Counted from the first letter of the stretch, positions 46,926 through 56,373 are shown. The stretch: 64,000 nucleotides of DNA from CAWINX01 sp963702055 (GCA_963702055.1 OY969702.1:186001-250000); one strand, 5' to 3'. Notes: generated by a model not told the origin, from the letters alone. Translations and numbers: made by a program.

Positions 46926-47552
46926 GTGACGCTCCGGGTTATGCCCGATGTCTCACGCTCGCAGCTCGTCGTCTACGGCGCGATCGCCGTCGCCCTCCTC
47001 TTCGTCGGCGCGCGGGCGATCCGGGCTGAGGGAAGCAGCGGCTCCTCCTCCTCCTCGTACTCGACGGGAGCGAGCTCATCGTCTGGTGGTGGCGGCGGCG
47101 GAGGGTTCAGCCTCAGCGACGGCCGCGGGACAGACGTAGTCGTCGACGTGACCGGCGCCGTCCGCCGGCCGGGCGTCTACAGGCTCCCGGCCGGCGCCCG
47201 GGTCACCGACGCCGTCGAGCGGGCCGGAGGCGCCGACGGCGGAGCGCTGCTGGAGGCGGTCAACCTCGCTGCCCGCCTCGCCGACGGGCAGCAGGTCGTC
47301 GTCCCGGAGAAGGGGCCTGGAGGCGCGGCGGTCGCCGCCGCCGGCCCGGGCTCTGAGGACGGCCCGATCAGCCTCGGCACGGCGACGGCCGAACAGCTCG
47401 ACACGATCGACGGAATCGGGCCGGTCACCGCGCAGAGGATCGTCGAGTTCCGCGACCAGCACGGCGGCCTCTCCTCCGTCGACCAGCTCAACCAGGTGAG
47501 CGGAATCGGGCCGGCGACGATGCAGGCGCTGCGCGCTCGCCTTCAGCCGTAG
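46926..47552 (+). CDS. comEA: ComEA-like DNA-binding competence protein
   Basis: 208 residues from a GTG. One N-terminal helix (about 10-30), a long Ser/Gly linker, a SLBB domain (about 75-140: VVVDVTGAVRRPGVYRLPAG) and a C-terminal helix-hairpin-helix pair (TAEQLDTIDGIGPVTAQRIV, then QVSGIGPATMQALRARL). It should tether incoming double-stranded DNA outside the membrane and feed it to ComEC, which starts 5 bp downstream. Confidence 0.9.
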   Translation: MTLRVMPDVSRSQLVVYGAIAVALLFVGARAIRAEGSSGSSSSSYSTGASSSSGGGGGGGFSLSDGRGTDVVVDVTGAVRRPGVYRLPAGARVTDAVERAGGADGGALLEAVNLAARLADGQQVVVPEKGPGGAAVAAAGPGSEDGPISLGTATAEQLDTIDGIGPVTAQRIVEFRDQHGGLSSVDQLNQVSGIGPATMQALRARLQP

Positions 47553-47557
47553 GGATC

Positions 47558-49447
47558 GTGTCGCGCGGCTCGACCCTGCCCGTCCTGCTCGGGGTGCTGG
47601 CGGTCGTCGCGATCTCGCTGCTCAACCTGGGCCGAATCGAAGCTCGAGCCGAGGGTGCCCTGGCGCGAGGGATGCCAGCTCGCGAGGCGGAGCTGGCGCG
47701 CGGCTTCGTGCTCGGACGTGACGAGCGGATAGACCCCCAGACCGTCGACGACTTCCGTCGCGCCGGCCTCAGCCACTTGCTCGCCGTGTCGGGTGAGAAC
47801 GTGACCCTGCTCGCCCTGCTGGCGATGCCGCTGCTCGCCGCGCTTGGCATGGGACTTCGCGAGCGCCTGCTCTGGGTGCTCGGCCTGATCGCCGTCTACG
47901 TGCCGCTGACCGGCGCCGGGCCCTCGATCCAGAGGGCCGGCGTGATGGGGGCGATGGGAGTGCTGGCGACGTTGGCCGGGCGGCGGGCGTCGCGCCTCTA
48001 CGCGCTGGCGGTGGCGGCGATCCTGACCCTGGCCGTCGATCCCCGGGTGGCGACCGACGTCGGCTGGCAGCTCAGCTTCGCCGCCGTGGTCGGGATCCTC
48101 CTGCTCGCCGCGCCGATCCGTGCGGCGATCGCGACGCGGATCGGGTGGGGAGGCTGGCGCGGCGCGCTGGCCGAAGGCGTGGCGGTCACGACCTCCGCGA
48201 CCCTGGCCACCGCGCCGCTGATCGCCTACGACTTCGGCACCGTCTCGACGGCGACCCTGGTCGCCAACCTGCTGGCGATGCCGGCGGTCGCGCCGGCGAT
48301 GTGGTTGGGGATGGCTTCGGCCGCGGCCGGTCAGGTCCCCGGCTTCCCGGTCGAAGCGTTCAATGCGGTCAACGCGCTGTTGCTCGGCTACATCGCCCAG
48401 GTCGCCGCCTGGTGCGGGCGACCCGGCTGGGCCTACCTGCAGGTGCGGCTGGGAATTGGCGGTCTGGTCGCCTCCTACCTGGGCATGGCGCTGACGGTGG
48501 TCTTCGCCTTCAGGCTCGCGCATCGCCGTCGCATCGCATCTTTGAGGCGGACTTCCCCACGGTGCAACGCATTGACCCCGCTATCCGGGGAGAACGCGTT
48601 GCACCGTCGGCTCAGGGCGCGGGTGTCGGTGGCGCTGGCTGTCGCCGCTGTGGTCACGGCGCTGGCATGGTCGACATCGGCGGACGGTGGGCGAGCGTCT
48701 CCTCAGGTTGCCGGTCTGCGCATCGAGGTGCTCGACATCGGCCAGGGCGACTCGATTCTGTTGCAGCCGGCGAATGCTCCCGCGATCCTCGTCGACGGAG
48801 GACCGCCGGGCGACGGTCTCGCCGCCAAGTTGCACGGCGCCGGGGTGGATCGACTCGGCGCGGCTGTCGTGACCCATTACCAGTCCGATCATGCGGGCGG
48901 GATCGAGGAGCTGCTCGGCCGCTTCCCGATCCAGCGGCTCGCCTACGCGCAGCCGAACAGGCGCCTGCTCTGGGAGGCGCGGGCCGCCGGTGTCGCCCCG
49001 CAGCGGATAGTCGCGGGCGGCGAGATCCGCTCCGGCGAGCTTCGCGTCGACGTCATCTGGCCGCCGGCCTCACTGGTCTCCGAGCCGCTCGCCGGCGCCG
49101 ACCCCAATGAGCGCGCCGTGGTCGCCGTGGCGCGCTGGCGCCGCTTCTCGATGCTGCTGACCGCCGACGCCGAGGCCGAGGCGGTGCCGATCGACCCCGG
49201 GCCGATCGACGTGCTCAAGGTCGCCCACCACGGCAGCGACGACGCCGGGCTCGGTTCCATGCTCGACCGGACCAGGCCGAAGCTGGCGGTGGTCTCGGTC
49301 GGCGCCGGCAACCCCTACGGCCACCCGACCCCCGGGACTCTGGCGACCCTCGCCCGGCACGGGATCAGGACGCTGCGCACCGATCGTGTCGGCACTATCG
49401 TCCTCGACGTCCTCCGCGACTCGATCGCCGTCGACGCCTCCGGCTGA
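47558..49447 (+). CDS. comEC: ComEC/Rec2-type DNA uptake channel, short form
   Basis: 629 residues from a GTG. Competence domain with FRRAGLSHLLAVSGENVTLL and about ten membrane helices, then a metallo-beta-lactamase-like domain (about 395-620) with VTHYQSDHAGG and KVAHHGSDDAG. The N-terminal OB-fold (DUF4131) of the full family is mostly missing. In the first metal motif, H-x-D-x-D-H reads H-Y-Q-S-D-H, so one Asp is replaced by Gln. A hairpin repeat lies in the cytosolic linker codons (48559-48607). It likely transports single-stranded DNA. Confidence 0.88.
   Translation: MSRGSTLPVLLGVLAVVAISLLNLGRIEARAEGALARGMPAREAELARGFVLGRDERIDPQTVDDFRRAGLSHLLAVSGENVTLLALLAMPLLAALGMGLRERLLWVLGLIAVYVPLTGAGPSIQRAGVMGAMGVLATLAGRRASRLYALAVAAILTLAVDPRVATDVGWQLSFAAVVGILLLAAPIRAAIATRIGWGGWRGALAEGVAVTTSATLATAPLIAYDFGTVSTATLVANLLAMPAVAPAMWLGMASAAAGQVPGFPVEAFNAVNALLLGYIAQVAAWCGRPGWAYLQVRLGIGGLVASYLGMALTVVFAFRLAHRRRIASLRRTSPRCNALTPLSGENALHRRLRARVSVALAVAAVVTALAWSTSADGGRASPQVAGLRIEVLDIGQGDSILLQPANAPAILVDGGPPGDGLAAKLHGAGVDRLGAAVVTHYQSDHAGGIEELLGRFPIQRLAYAQPNRRLLWEARAAGVAPQRIVAGGEIRSGELRVDVIWPPASLVSEPLAGADPNERAVVAVARWRRFSMLLTADAEAEAVPIDPGPIDVLKVAHHGSDDAGLGSMLDRTRPKLAVVSVGAGNPYGHPTPGTLATLARHGIRTLRTDRVGTIVLDVLRDSIAVDASG
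48559..48607. repeat. Hairpin repeat inside comEC
   Basis: Outer arms ACGGTGCAACGC and GCGTTGCACCGT (12 bp, perfect), inner CCCCG/CGGGG with loop CTATC, ATTGA opposite AGAAC. It encodes RCNALTPLSGENALHR in the linker after the last helix of the channel domain. Compare the proB-proA hairpin. Confidence 0.5.
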
Positions 49448-49463
49448 CGCCGACGCCGGCATC

Positions 49464-49469
49464 TAGACT
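49464..49469 (+). promoter_or_regulatory. -10 hexamer TAGACT of holA
   Basis: TAGACT, six bases before the GTG at 49476, right after the comEC stop. Confidence 0.45.
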
Positions 49470-49475
49470 CGCCGC

Positions 49476-50453
49476 GTGGCCGAGATGCTCCCGCTATACC
49501 TGATCGCCGGAACAGACTCGGCGAAGATCGACGCGACTCGGGCTCGCCTCCGAGCTCGCGCGGAGGGAGAGGGCGGTGTCGGCGCTCTGGAGGTCTTCGA
49601 GCCGAGCGAGGGACGCGGCGCGCCAGACCACGAGGCGCTGATCGGGACGATCCCGGCGATGTCGCTGACCGGCACGCGGCGCTACCTGCTGGTCGACGGT
49701 GTCGAGCGCTGGCGCGATCGCCAGCAGGAGGCGGTAGCGGCGGCCATCACAGGACTCCCCCCCGACCTCTCGGTCGTCCTGATCGCCCGCGGCAAGGCCC
49801 CGGCGAAGCTGCTCAAAGCCGTCAAGGCCGCGAAGGGGGAGGTCCACGAGTTCGAGGCGCCCAAGGCGCGCGAGATGCCCCGCGCCCTGGTCGCCGACGC
49901 GAAGCGCCGCGGCTTTCGCCTCGACCCCGCCGCCGCACGGGTCCTGGTCGACCGGATGGGGGCGAACCCGGTTCGCCTCGGCCACGAGCTTGAGCGCCTT
50001 GCTCTCTGGGCCGGCGACGGGGGCGAGGTGACCGCGACCGATCTCGACGCGATGATCGCCGACACCTCCGAAGCGGCGGTCTGGTCGCTCTCCGACGCTC
50101 TGCTTGAACGGGACGCGGCTCGAGCACTGGCGATCGGCGAGCGTTTGATCGACCAGGGTGAGAACGTCACCGGGTTGATTTACGGCCTTGCCTCGCGCCT
50201 GCGCAAAGCGTGCGCCGCGCTTGCGCAGCTGGAGGACGGCGTCCCGCCAAAGCAGGTGGAGTCGAGCCTCGGCATGCATCCCTACGCAGCCAAGCAGTTG
50301 GTTGCCCGACTCCGCGAGGCGGATCTGGGTGAGCTGAGGGAGGCGACGGAGACGCTCGCCGACCTCGAGGTCTGGTGCCGCGGAGGAGCCGACTATGGCG
50401 ACGAGCTGGCGCTTACGCTCGCACTGAGGCAAGCGGCGGGGGCGGCGGCGTAG
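49476..50453 (+). CDS. holA: DNA polymerase III subunit delta
   Basis: 325 residues from a GTG. Arrangement matches HolA: LPLYLIAGTDSAKID, RRYLLVDGVERW, a central VVLIARGKAPAKLLKAVKAA, the three-domain helical C-terminal part with NVTGLIYGLASRLRKACAAL. It has no Walker motif, as expected. It opens the sliding clamp within the clamp loader. Following comEC is its usual place. Confidence 0.9.
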   Translation: MAEMLPLYLIAGTDSAKIDATRARLRARAEGEGGVGALEVFEPSEGRGAPDHEALIGTIPAMSLTGTRRYLLVDGVERWRDRQQEAVAAAITGLPPDLSVVLIARGKAPAKLLKAVKAAKGEVHEFEAPKAREMPRALVADAKRRGFRLDPAAARVLVDRMGANPVRLGHELERLALWAGDGGEVTATDLDAMIADTSEAAVWSLSDALLERDAARALAIGERLIDQGENVTGLIYGLASRLRKACAALAQLEDGVPPKQVESSLGMHPYAAKQLVARLREADLGELREATETLADLEVWCRGGADYGDELALTLALRQAAGAAA

Positions 50454-50720
50454 CTACTTCGCGGCGGCCGAGGAGATGCGAGCCGCTTTGGCCTTCTTGC
50501 GGGCGCCGGTGTTCTTGTGCATCGCGCCCTTTTGCACCGCCTTGTCGATCTTCGAGACCAGATCGTGGTGCTCGGCTTCGATCGCGGCGGCGTCGCCGCC
50601 TTCGACGGCGCTCTCGAGGCGGCGGAAATGCGTCTTCACCGTGCTCGTCAGGAGCCGGTTCTCGGTGCGCTCGCGCTCGCTGCGTAGGATCCGCTTCTTC
50701 TGTGAGGCTATGTTGGCCAT
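50454..50720 (-). CDS. rpsT: 30S ribosomal protein S20
   Basis: 88 residues: MANIASQKKRILRSERERTE and KNTGARKKAKAARI near the end are the S20 signatures. It lies opposite holA, with stop codons touching, and divergent from murJ. Confidence 0.96.
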   Translation of the reverse strand: MANIASQKKRILRSERERTENRLLTSTVKTHFRRLESAVEGGDAAAIEAEHHDLVSKIDKAVQKGAMHKNTGARKKAKAARISSAAAK

Positions 50721-50789
50721 GAGTCGTGGGCCAAGAGCGGGCGTCGGCCGGCTCCGGGCGGCCGCCGACTATAGCGACTGAGACCCAGC

Positions 50790-52469
50790 TTGGAGACGCC
50801 CGAGGCCCCTGACAAGAGCGAGCGCGAGGAGGATGCCCTCGCCGCCGACGCCGCCGTGCGCGCCGCGGAGGCCTTCGACCCGGTCGAGGGCTCGGCGGGC
50901 GAGCCCGCCCCGGGGCGCCAGGCGGGCCGGATCGCCCGTTCGACCGCGTTCTTCTCGATCGCCACGGCGGCCTCGCGGGTTGCCGGTCTCGTGCGGGAGA
51001 TAGTCGCCGCCAGCTACTACGGGATCAGCGGCCCGATGTCGGCCTTCACGATCGCCTTCCAGGTCCCGAACCTGGTCCGCAGCCTCTTCGCCGACGCGGC
51101 GCTGCAGCCGGCCTTCGTCCCCATCTTCACCGAGCAGCTCGAGCAGAAGAACTACCGAGAGGCCTTCCGTCTTGCCTCGACCCTGCTGCTGATCGTCACC
51201 ATGGTCCTCGGCGCGATCACGGCGCTGTTCGTGCTCATCGCCCCGGTCGTCATGCCCCTGTTCGCGCCCGGCTTCAAGGGCGAGATCCTCGACCTGACGA
51301 TCACCCTCTCTCAGGTCCTTTTCCCGATCCTGATCCTGCTCGGGATCAGCGGCGTCGTGGTCGGCATCCTCAACAGCTACGACCGCTTCGGCGCCTTCGC
51401 GATCTCCCCGTTCTTCTGGAACCTGACGATCATCGCGGTGCTCGTCTTCCTGGAGCCGCGCTTTCATGGGCGCAACCAGATCTACGCCTATGCGATCGGC
51501 ATCCTCATCGGCACGCTCGTCCAGCTGCTGATCCCGGTCTTCGACCTGCGCAACACGCCGTTCAAGTTCACCTGGAGCTTCGAGTGGCGCCACCCCGGGG
51601 TGCGGCGCGTCCTGCTCCTGATGCTGCCGGTGACGATCAGCCTCGGCCTGATCAACTTCAACATGCTGATCAACAGCCTCTTCGGCAGCCTCGTCTCCGA
51701 CCAGGCGCCGGCGGCGATCGACAAGGCGTTTCGGATCTACCAGTTGCCGCAGGGGATCTTCTCGGTGGCGATCGCCACGGTCCTCTTCCCGACCCTGGCG
51801 CGCTACGCGACCCGCGGCGCGATCGACGACCTGCGGGCGACGATGGCCAACGGGATGCGACAGATCCTTTTCGTCCTGCTGCCCGCCGCAACCGCGGTGC
51901 TGGTCCTCTCGGAGCCGATGATTCGCCTCGTCTACCAGCGCGGCGCCTTCAACGCCGCGCAGACGACGCTGGTCGCGACGGCGCTCTTCTGGTTCGCCTT
52001 CTCGCTGCCGACCAACGGCCTCTACCTGCTGCAGACCCGGACCTTCTTCAGCCTCCAACAGCCCTGGCGGGCGACCGGCCTGGCGGTCGTCGACCTGGTC
52101 GTCTCGACCCTCGCGGCCGCCGCCCTGTACGGGCCGTTCGGGGTGGGGGGGATCGTCGCCGGCACCGGCATCGGCACGACTGTCGCCGCCGTCCTCCAGG
52201 CTTTCGTCCTGCGCAGGGAGTTCGGCGGCCTGGAAATGCGCCGACTGCTCTCGACGACCTTGCGAATCGTCCTCGCCTCGGCGGCGCTCGCCGGGGTCTC
52301 CTTCGGTGTCTGGGACGCGCTCGACCATGCCCTCGGCCGTGACCTCGTTGCCCAAATCGTCTCCTTGGGCGCGGCCCTGGGCCTCGGCGGTCTGACCTAC
52401 CTGGGTGCATCGAAGCTCCTCAAGATCGCCGAGCTGGAGCAGATAACCCGCCTACTCCGCCGCAGCTAG
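50790..52469 (+). CDS. murJ: Lipid II flippase MurJ
   Basis: 559 residues from a TTG. An N-terminal cytosolic extension of about 55 residues rich in Asp/Glu/Ala precedes the MurJ core, which begins TAFFSIATAASRVAGLVREI. FFWNLTII, QLPQGIFSVAIATVLFP and the conserved YQRGAFNAAQTTLVA follow. About 14 helices. It flips lipid II across the membrane for the elongasome. A TATAGC hexamer lies 15 bases before the start. Confidence 0.93.
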   Translation: METPEAPDKSEREEDALAADAAVRAAEAFDPVEGSAGEPAPGRQAGRIARSTAFFSIATAASRVAGLVREIVAASYYGISGPMSAFTIAFQVPNLVRSLFADAALQPAFVPIFTEQLEQKNYREAFRLASTLLLIVTMVLGAITALFVLIAPVVMPLFAPGFKGEILDLTITLSQVLFPILILLGISGVVVGILNSYDRFGAFAISPFFWNLTIIAVLVFLEPRFHGRNQIYAYAIGILIGTLVQLLIPVFDLRNTPFKFTWSFEWRHPGVRRVLLLMLPVTISLGLINFNMLINSLFGSLVSDQAPAAIDKAFRIYQLPQGIFSVAIATVLFPTLARYATRGAIDDLRATMANGMRQILFVLLPAATAVLVLSEPMIRLVYQRGAFNAAQTTLVATALFWFAFSLPTNGLYLLQTRTFFSLQQPWRATGLAVVDLVVSTLAAAALYGPFGVGGIVAGTGIGTTVAAVLQAFVLRREFGGLEMRRLLSTTLRIVLASAALAGVSFGVWDALDHALGRDLVAQIVSLGAALGLGGLTYLGASKLLKIAELEQITRLLRRS

Positions 52470-54395
52470 ATGCTCAGCCTCTCGCGCTACCTGCTGGGCG
52501 TCGTCGAGCTGGTGCTGCTGGTGGGGTTTACCGGTCTGGGCGCGGTTGCGGTTCGCAGGCGGTCGCTGCCCGATTTCTCTGGAGCTCCCGCATGGCTGGC
52601 GACTAGTGTCATTTCGCTGGCTCTGCTGCTCTGGGTCGCTGAGGCGCTCGGCCTCTTCGGGGCGTTCACCGCATTGCCATACGTCCTCTCTGTGGCGGCT
52701 CTGGGCTTAGGGGTATGGGCGCTTCTCCCACGAGCAGAGCGCGTCCGGGTGACCCCCGACGACAGGACCCGCGGGCCGAGCGTCGCGACCCTCGTTGCTC
52801 TCACCATCGCGGCAGTCGCCGTCATCCATTTCGCCGCTGGTGTGCGACTACGGCTCAGCACCGGGATGACCGGATTCGACTCCACCTGGTACCACGGGCC
52901 GCTCTCCGCCGGGTTCTTCCAGACAGGTGATGCGTGGAGCCTCCACTTCATCGCGCCGCAGTTTCTGGCCTGGTTCTACCCGGCGAACGCGGAGCTGTTC
53001 CACGCGATCGGGATGGTCGCGTTCCATCGGGACCTGCTTTCTCCGCTGCTCAATCTCGGCTGGCTCTTGGGCTGCCTGGTTGCGGTTTGGTGCATCGGGC
53101 GGCCGTACGGGCTCGCGCCGGTTTCGCTCGCCTTGGGGGCCATAGCGCTGAGCATCCCGGGATTGGGCGATCAGGCCGGGGAGGCCCGAAACGATCTCGT
53201 CGCGACCTTCTTCCTGCTCACCGCTGTGGCGATCGTCCTCAACGCCTGGCAGTTGCGGTCGGGCGAAAGGCTCCCGACCGGGGCGCTTGCGATCGCCGGT
53301 CTGGCGGTGGGCTTGGCGGCCGGGACCAAGCTCAATTTCCTGGCGCCCGCGACGGCGCTGGTGGTCGGGCTCGTCGCGATCTCTCCGCGGGGGCTCAGGC
53401 GCCGTGCCCTGGTCGCCGCAGCTCTTCCCGCCTTGGCAGGGGGTGGCTACTGGTATTTGCGGAATCTGGTTCACGCCGGCAATCCGCTGCCCTGGGTGCA
53501 CAGTCTGGGCCCGATTTCGCTTCCGTCCCCTCATCAGGCGCTGGGTGGCCGTCAAGGGCACAGTGTCTTCGAGTACCTGGCCAACGGCTCGGTTTGGTCG
53601 CACTGGTTTCTGCCCGGATTCCACCATGGCCTCGGGTTCTTATGGCCGTTGCTCGGCGGGCTGGCGCTTGTCGGCCTACTGCTTTGCCTCGGGCGCGGTG
53701 CGAGCCCGCAGCTGCGGGTGTGCGGAGCGGTTGGATTGGTCGCCGCGCTGGCCTGGCTGTTTGCGCCGACCTCGGCCGAGGGGCCGGCGGGGATGCCGCG
53801 CGGCTTCGAATCTGGCCTGCGCTATCTGGCACCGGCCCTGGTGCTGGGCATGGCGCTGCTTCCCGTCAACCTGCCCGCACGGCTCCGTGAGCAAAAGGCT
53901 CGGCGCTTGTCCGGGTGGGGGGCGCCCCTCGCCTGCCTCGCTGTCGTGGTCGTTCTCGCGGCGATCGCCTTCGGCTACCGCGAGCAGCGCGACTACCTGC
54001 AACACCGCTACGCGGACCCCGGCTTCACAACCCAGGGTCTCGACGCCGCCTTCAAATGGGCTCAATCCATTTCGGGCGCCCGCATAGCGACGACGAGCAC
54101 CCGCCAGTACCCCCTCTACGGCCGCAACCTCTCCAACCACGTCCAATACATAGGCATCCGCACCCCCCACGGAGGCTTCATAGCCCCCAACACCTGCCCC
54201 CAATGGCGCCGCCTCCTAAACGAGGGCAACTACGACTACGTAGTCGTGACCCTCGACCGAACCGGGGCAGGTAGGGCGGCCTATCCACCGGCCGCCCGCT
54301 GGACCGAAGGCCCCGGAGCAAAGGTCATTCTCCGCGTCCCTCCGACCGTCGTTTTTCAGCTCCGGGATTCGCTTGATCCTGCGACCTGCCCGTGA
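52470..54395 (+). CDS. Large polytopic membrane protein, GT-C-like, unknown function
   Basis: 641 residues, about 13 helices. The first periplasmic-side loop after helix 3 contains DSTWYHGPLSAGFFQTGDAW, where the acidic residue in the first loop recalls GT-C glycosyltransferases (ArnT/PMT class). The C-terminal domain is soluble with FTTQGLDAAFKWAQ and TRQYPLYGRN. Residues about 87-104 (RAERVRVTPDDRTRGPS) are encoded by a decayed palindromic element. Codon use is more relaxed than in murJ. The polyisoprenyl donor and acceptor are not identifiable. It follows murJ directly. Confidence 0.65.
   Translation: MLSLSRYLLGVVELVLLVGFTGLGAVAVRRRSLPDFSGAPAWLATSVISLALLLWVAEALGLFGAFTALPYVLSVAALGLGVWALLPRAERVRVTPDDRTRGPSVATLVALTIAAVAVIHFAAGVRLRLSTGMTGFDSTWYHGPLSAGFFQTGDAWSLHFIAPQFLAWFYPANAELFHAIGMVAFHRDLLSPLLNLGWLLGCLVAVWCIGRPYGLAPVSLALGAIALSIPGLGDQAGEARNDLVATFFLLTAVAIVLNAWQLRSGERLPTGALAIAGLAVGLAAGTKLNFLAPATALVVGLVAISPRGLRRRALVAAALPALAGGGYWYLRNLVHAGNPLPWVHSLGPISLPSPHQALGGRQGHSVFEYLANGSVWSHWFLPGFHHGLGFLWPLLGGLALVGLLLCLGRGASPQLRVCGAVGLVAALAWLFAPTSAEGPAGMPRGFESGLRYLAPALVLGMALLPVNLPARLREQKARRLSGWGAPLACLAVVVVLAAIAFGYREQRDYLQHRYADPGFTTQGLDAAFKWAQSISGARIATTSTRQYPLYGRNLSNHVQYIGIRTPHGGFIAPNTCPQWRRLLNEGNYDYVVVTLDRTGAGRAAYPPAARWTEGPGAKVILRVPPTVVFQLRDSLDPATCP
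52748..52781. repeat. Decayed palindromic element E inside the GT-C-like gene
   Basis: The right half of the family. GTGACCCCCG..GACAGGACCCGC matches copy D over 34 bases with two differences, including the tail CCGAGCG. Similarity to copies C and D extends left to GAGCAGAGCGC at about 52732. The left arm is not recognisable. Confidence 0.6.
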
Positions 54396-54405
54396 TTGCG
54401 CTCCT

Positions 54406-54546
54406 CCCGCGGGTGGCGCCGGGGGTTGGATGGCCGCGACCGGAGGCTGTGGAGGGCAGGGCTCCAACCCTTGAAGCGCTGTGTCCCTTTGCCCGGAGCA
54501 GCGCGTAGGGCGCGGACAGGTGACCCCCGGTGACAGGACCCGCGGG
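54406..54546. repeat. Palindromic element copy D, before lepA
   Basis: 141 bp. Arms CCCGCGGGTGGCGCCGGGGG and CCGGTGACAGGACCCGCGGG. The middle contains CCCTTGAAGCGCT and GAGCAGCGCG, shared with copy C. It fills most of the gap between the GT-C-like gene and lepA, ending 33 bp before the lepA ATG. Confidence 0.7.
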
Positions 54547-54579
54547 CCGAGCGCCCCCGCCATACTGGCCGGTCGCACC

Positions 54580-56373
54580 ATGAAGCAGATTCGAAACTTC
54601 TCAATCATTGCCCACATAGACCACGGCAAGTCGACCCTGGCCGACCGCATCCTCGAGATCACCGGCGCCGTCGACCCGAAGAAGATGCGCGCCCAGGTGC
54701 TCGACTCGATGGACCTCGAGCGCGAGCGGGGGATCACGATCAAGGCCCAGGCGGTGCGGGTCGAATACAAGGCCTCCGACGGGCAGGCCTACCACCTACA
54801 CCTGATCGACACTCCCGGCCACGTCGACTTCTCCTACGAGGTTTCGCGCAGCCTCGCCGCCTGCGAGGGCGCCCTGCTCGTCGTCGACGCCGCGCAGGGA
54901 GTCGAGGCGCAGACCGTCGCCAACACCTACCTGGCGATCGAGAACGGGCTGGAGCTGATCCCGGTGATCAACAAGGTCGACCTGCCGGGCGCCGAGCCCG
55001 AGCGGGTCGCCGGCGAGATCGCCGACCTGCTTGGCGGCGACCCGGGCGACGTCTTGAAGATCTCGGCCAAGACCGGGGAGGGCGTGGTCGAGGTCCTGGA
55101 GGCGATAGTCGAGCGCATCCCCGCCCCCAAAGGCGACCCCGCCGCGCCCTCGCGCGCCCTCATCTTCGACTCCGAGTTCGACCAGTACCGCGGCGTGATC
55201 GCCTACGTGCGAATGGTCGACGGCTCCTTCCGCAAGCGCGAGCAGATCGTTGCAATGCAGAACGGCACCGAGGCCGACATCGACGACATCGGCTTCTTTC
55301 GCCCCCAGATGTCGCCCGTCGCCGGCATGGACGCGGGCGAGGTCGGCTACGTCATCACCGGGATCAAGGACGTCGCCAAGCTGCGGGTCGGCGACACGCT
55401 GACCTCGCGGGAGCACCCCGCCTCAGATCCGCTGGAGGGCTACCGCGAGGTCAAGCCGATGGTCTTCTGCGGCCTCTTCCCGATCGAGACCGATCGCTAC
55501 GAGGACCTCCGCGACGCGCTCGACAAGCTGGCGCTCAACGACGCGGCGCTCTCCTACGAGCCGGAGACCTCGGATGCGCTCGGCTTCGGCTTCCGCTGCG
55601 GCTTCCTCGGCCTCCTCCACATGGAGATCGTCCGCGAGCGGCTGGAGCGCGAGTACGGCCTCGAGCTGCTGGCGACCACTCCGAACGTGCGCTACGAGGT
55701 CCATCTGGGCAGCGGAGAGTCGGTCGAGGTTCGCAGCCCGACCGAGATGCCCGACCCGGGCTCGATCGTCGAGATCGAGGAGCCCTACATCCGCGCCACC
55801 GTGATCACCCCCTCCGACTACGTCGGCGCGGTGATGGAGCTCTGCCAGAAGCGCCGCGGCACCCACGTCGACATGCACTACCTCAGTCCTCAGCGGGTTC
55901 AGATTCGCTACGACCTGCCGCTTGCCGAGATCGTCCTCGACTTCTTCGACTACCTGAAGTCCTCGACCCGCGGCTACGCCTCGCTCGACTACGAGACGAT
56001 CGGCAACCGACCGGGCGACCTGGTCAAGCTCGACATCCTCCTCGCCGGCGACAAGGTCGACGCGCTCTCGGTGGTCGTCCACCGCGACTTCGCCTACGAA
56101 CAGGGAAAGGTCTTGGTCGAGCGGCTGCGCAAGACGATCCCGCGCCAGCTCTTCGACATCCCCGTGCAGGCGGCGGTCGGCTCCCGCGTGCTCGCCCGCG
56201 AGACCGTCAAGGCGCTGCGCAAGGACGTCACCGCGAAGCTCTACGGCGGCGACGTCACCCGCAAGCAGAAGCTGCTGAAGAAGCAGAAAGCGGGCAAGAA
56301 ACGGATGAAGCAGGTGGGCCGAGTCGAGGTCCCGCAGGAGGCGTTCCTCGCCGTCTTGGAGATCGACGAGTAG
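54580..56373 (+). CDS. lepA: Elongation factor 4 (LepA)
   Basis: 597 residues from the ATG at 54580; the upstream open frame to 54481 is element D and not part of the protein. G domain: HIDHGKSTLADRILE, DTPGHVDFSYEVSRSL, NKVDLPGAEP. Domains II and III follow and the family-specific C-terminus ends KRMKQVGRVEVPQEAFLAV. It back-translocates or remodels stalled ribosomes. A TACTGG at 54563 may be its -10 box. Confidence 0.96.
   Translation: MKQIRNFSIIAHIDHGKSTLADRILEITGAVDPKKMRAQVLDSMDLERERGITIKAQAVRVEYKASDGQAYHLHLIDTPGHVDFSYEVSRSLAACEGALLVVDAAQGVEAQTVANTYLAIENGLELIPVINKVDLPGAEPERVAGEIADLLGGDPGDVLKISAKTGEGVVEVLEAIVERIPAPKGDPAAPSRALIFDSEFDQYRGVIAYVRMVDGSFRKREQIVAMQNGTEADIDDIGFFRPQMSPVAGMDAGEVGYVITGIKDVAKLRVGDTLTSREHPASDPLEGYREVKPMVFCGLFPIETDRYEDLRDALDKLALNDAALSYEPETSDALGFGFRCGFLGLLHMEIVRERLEREYGLELLATTPNVRYEVHLGSGESVEVRSPTEMPDPGSIVEIEEPYIRATVITPSDYVGAVMELCQKRRGTHVDMHYLSPQRVQIRYDLPLAEIVLDFFDYLKSSTRGYASLDYETIGNRPGDLVKLDILLAGDKVDALSVVVHRDFAYEQGKVLVERLRKTIPRQLFDIPVQAAVGSRVLARETVKALRKDVTAKLYGGDVTRKQKLLKKQKAGKKRMKQVGRVEVPQEAFLAVLEIDE

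Noticed and set aside
54481..54579. N-terminal extension of LepA
   Set aside because: The extra residues are the translation of palindromic element D; LepA starts at MKQIRNFSIIAHIDHGK as in other species.
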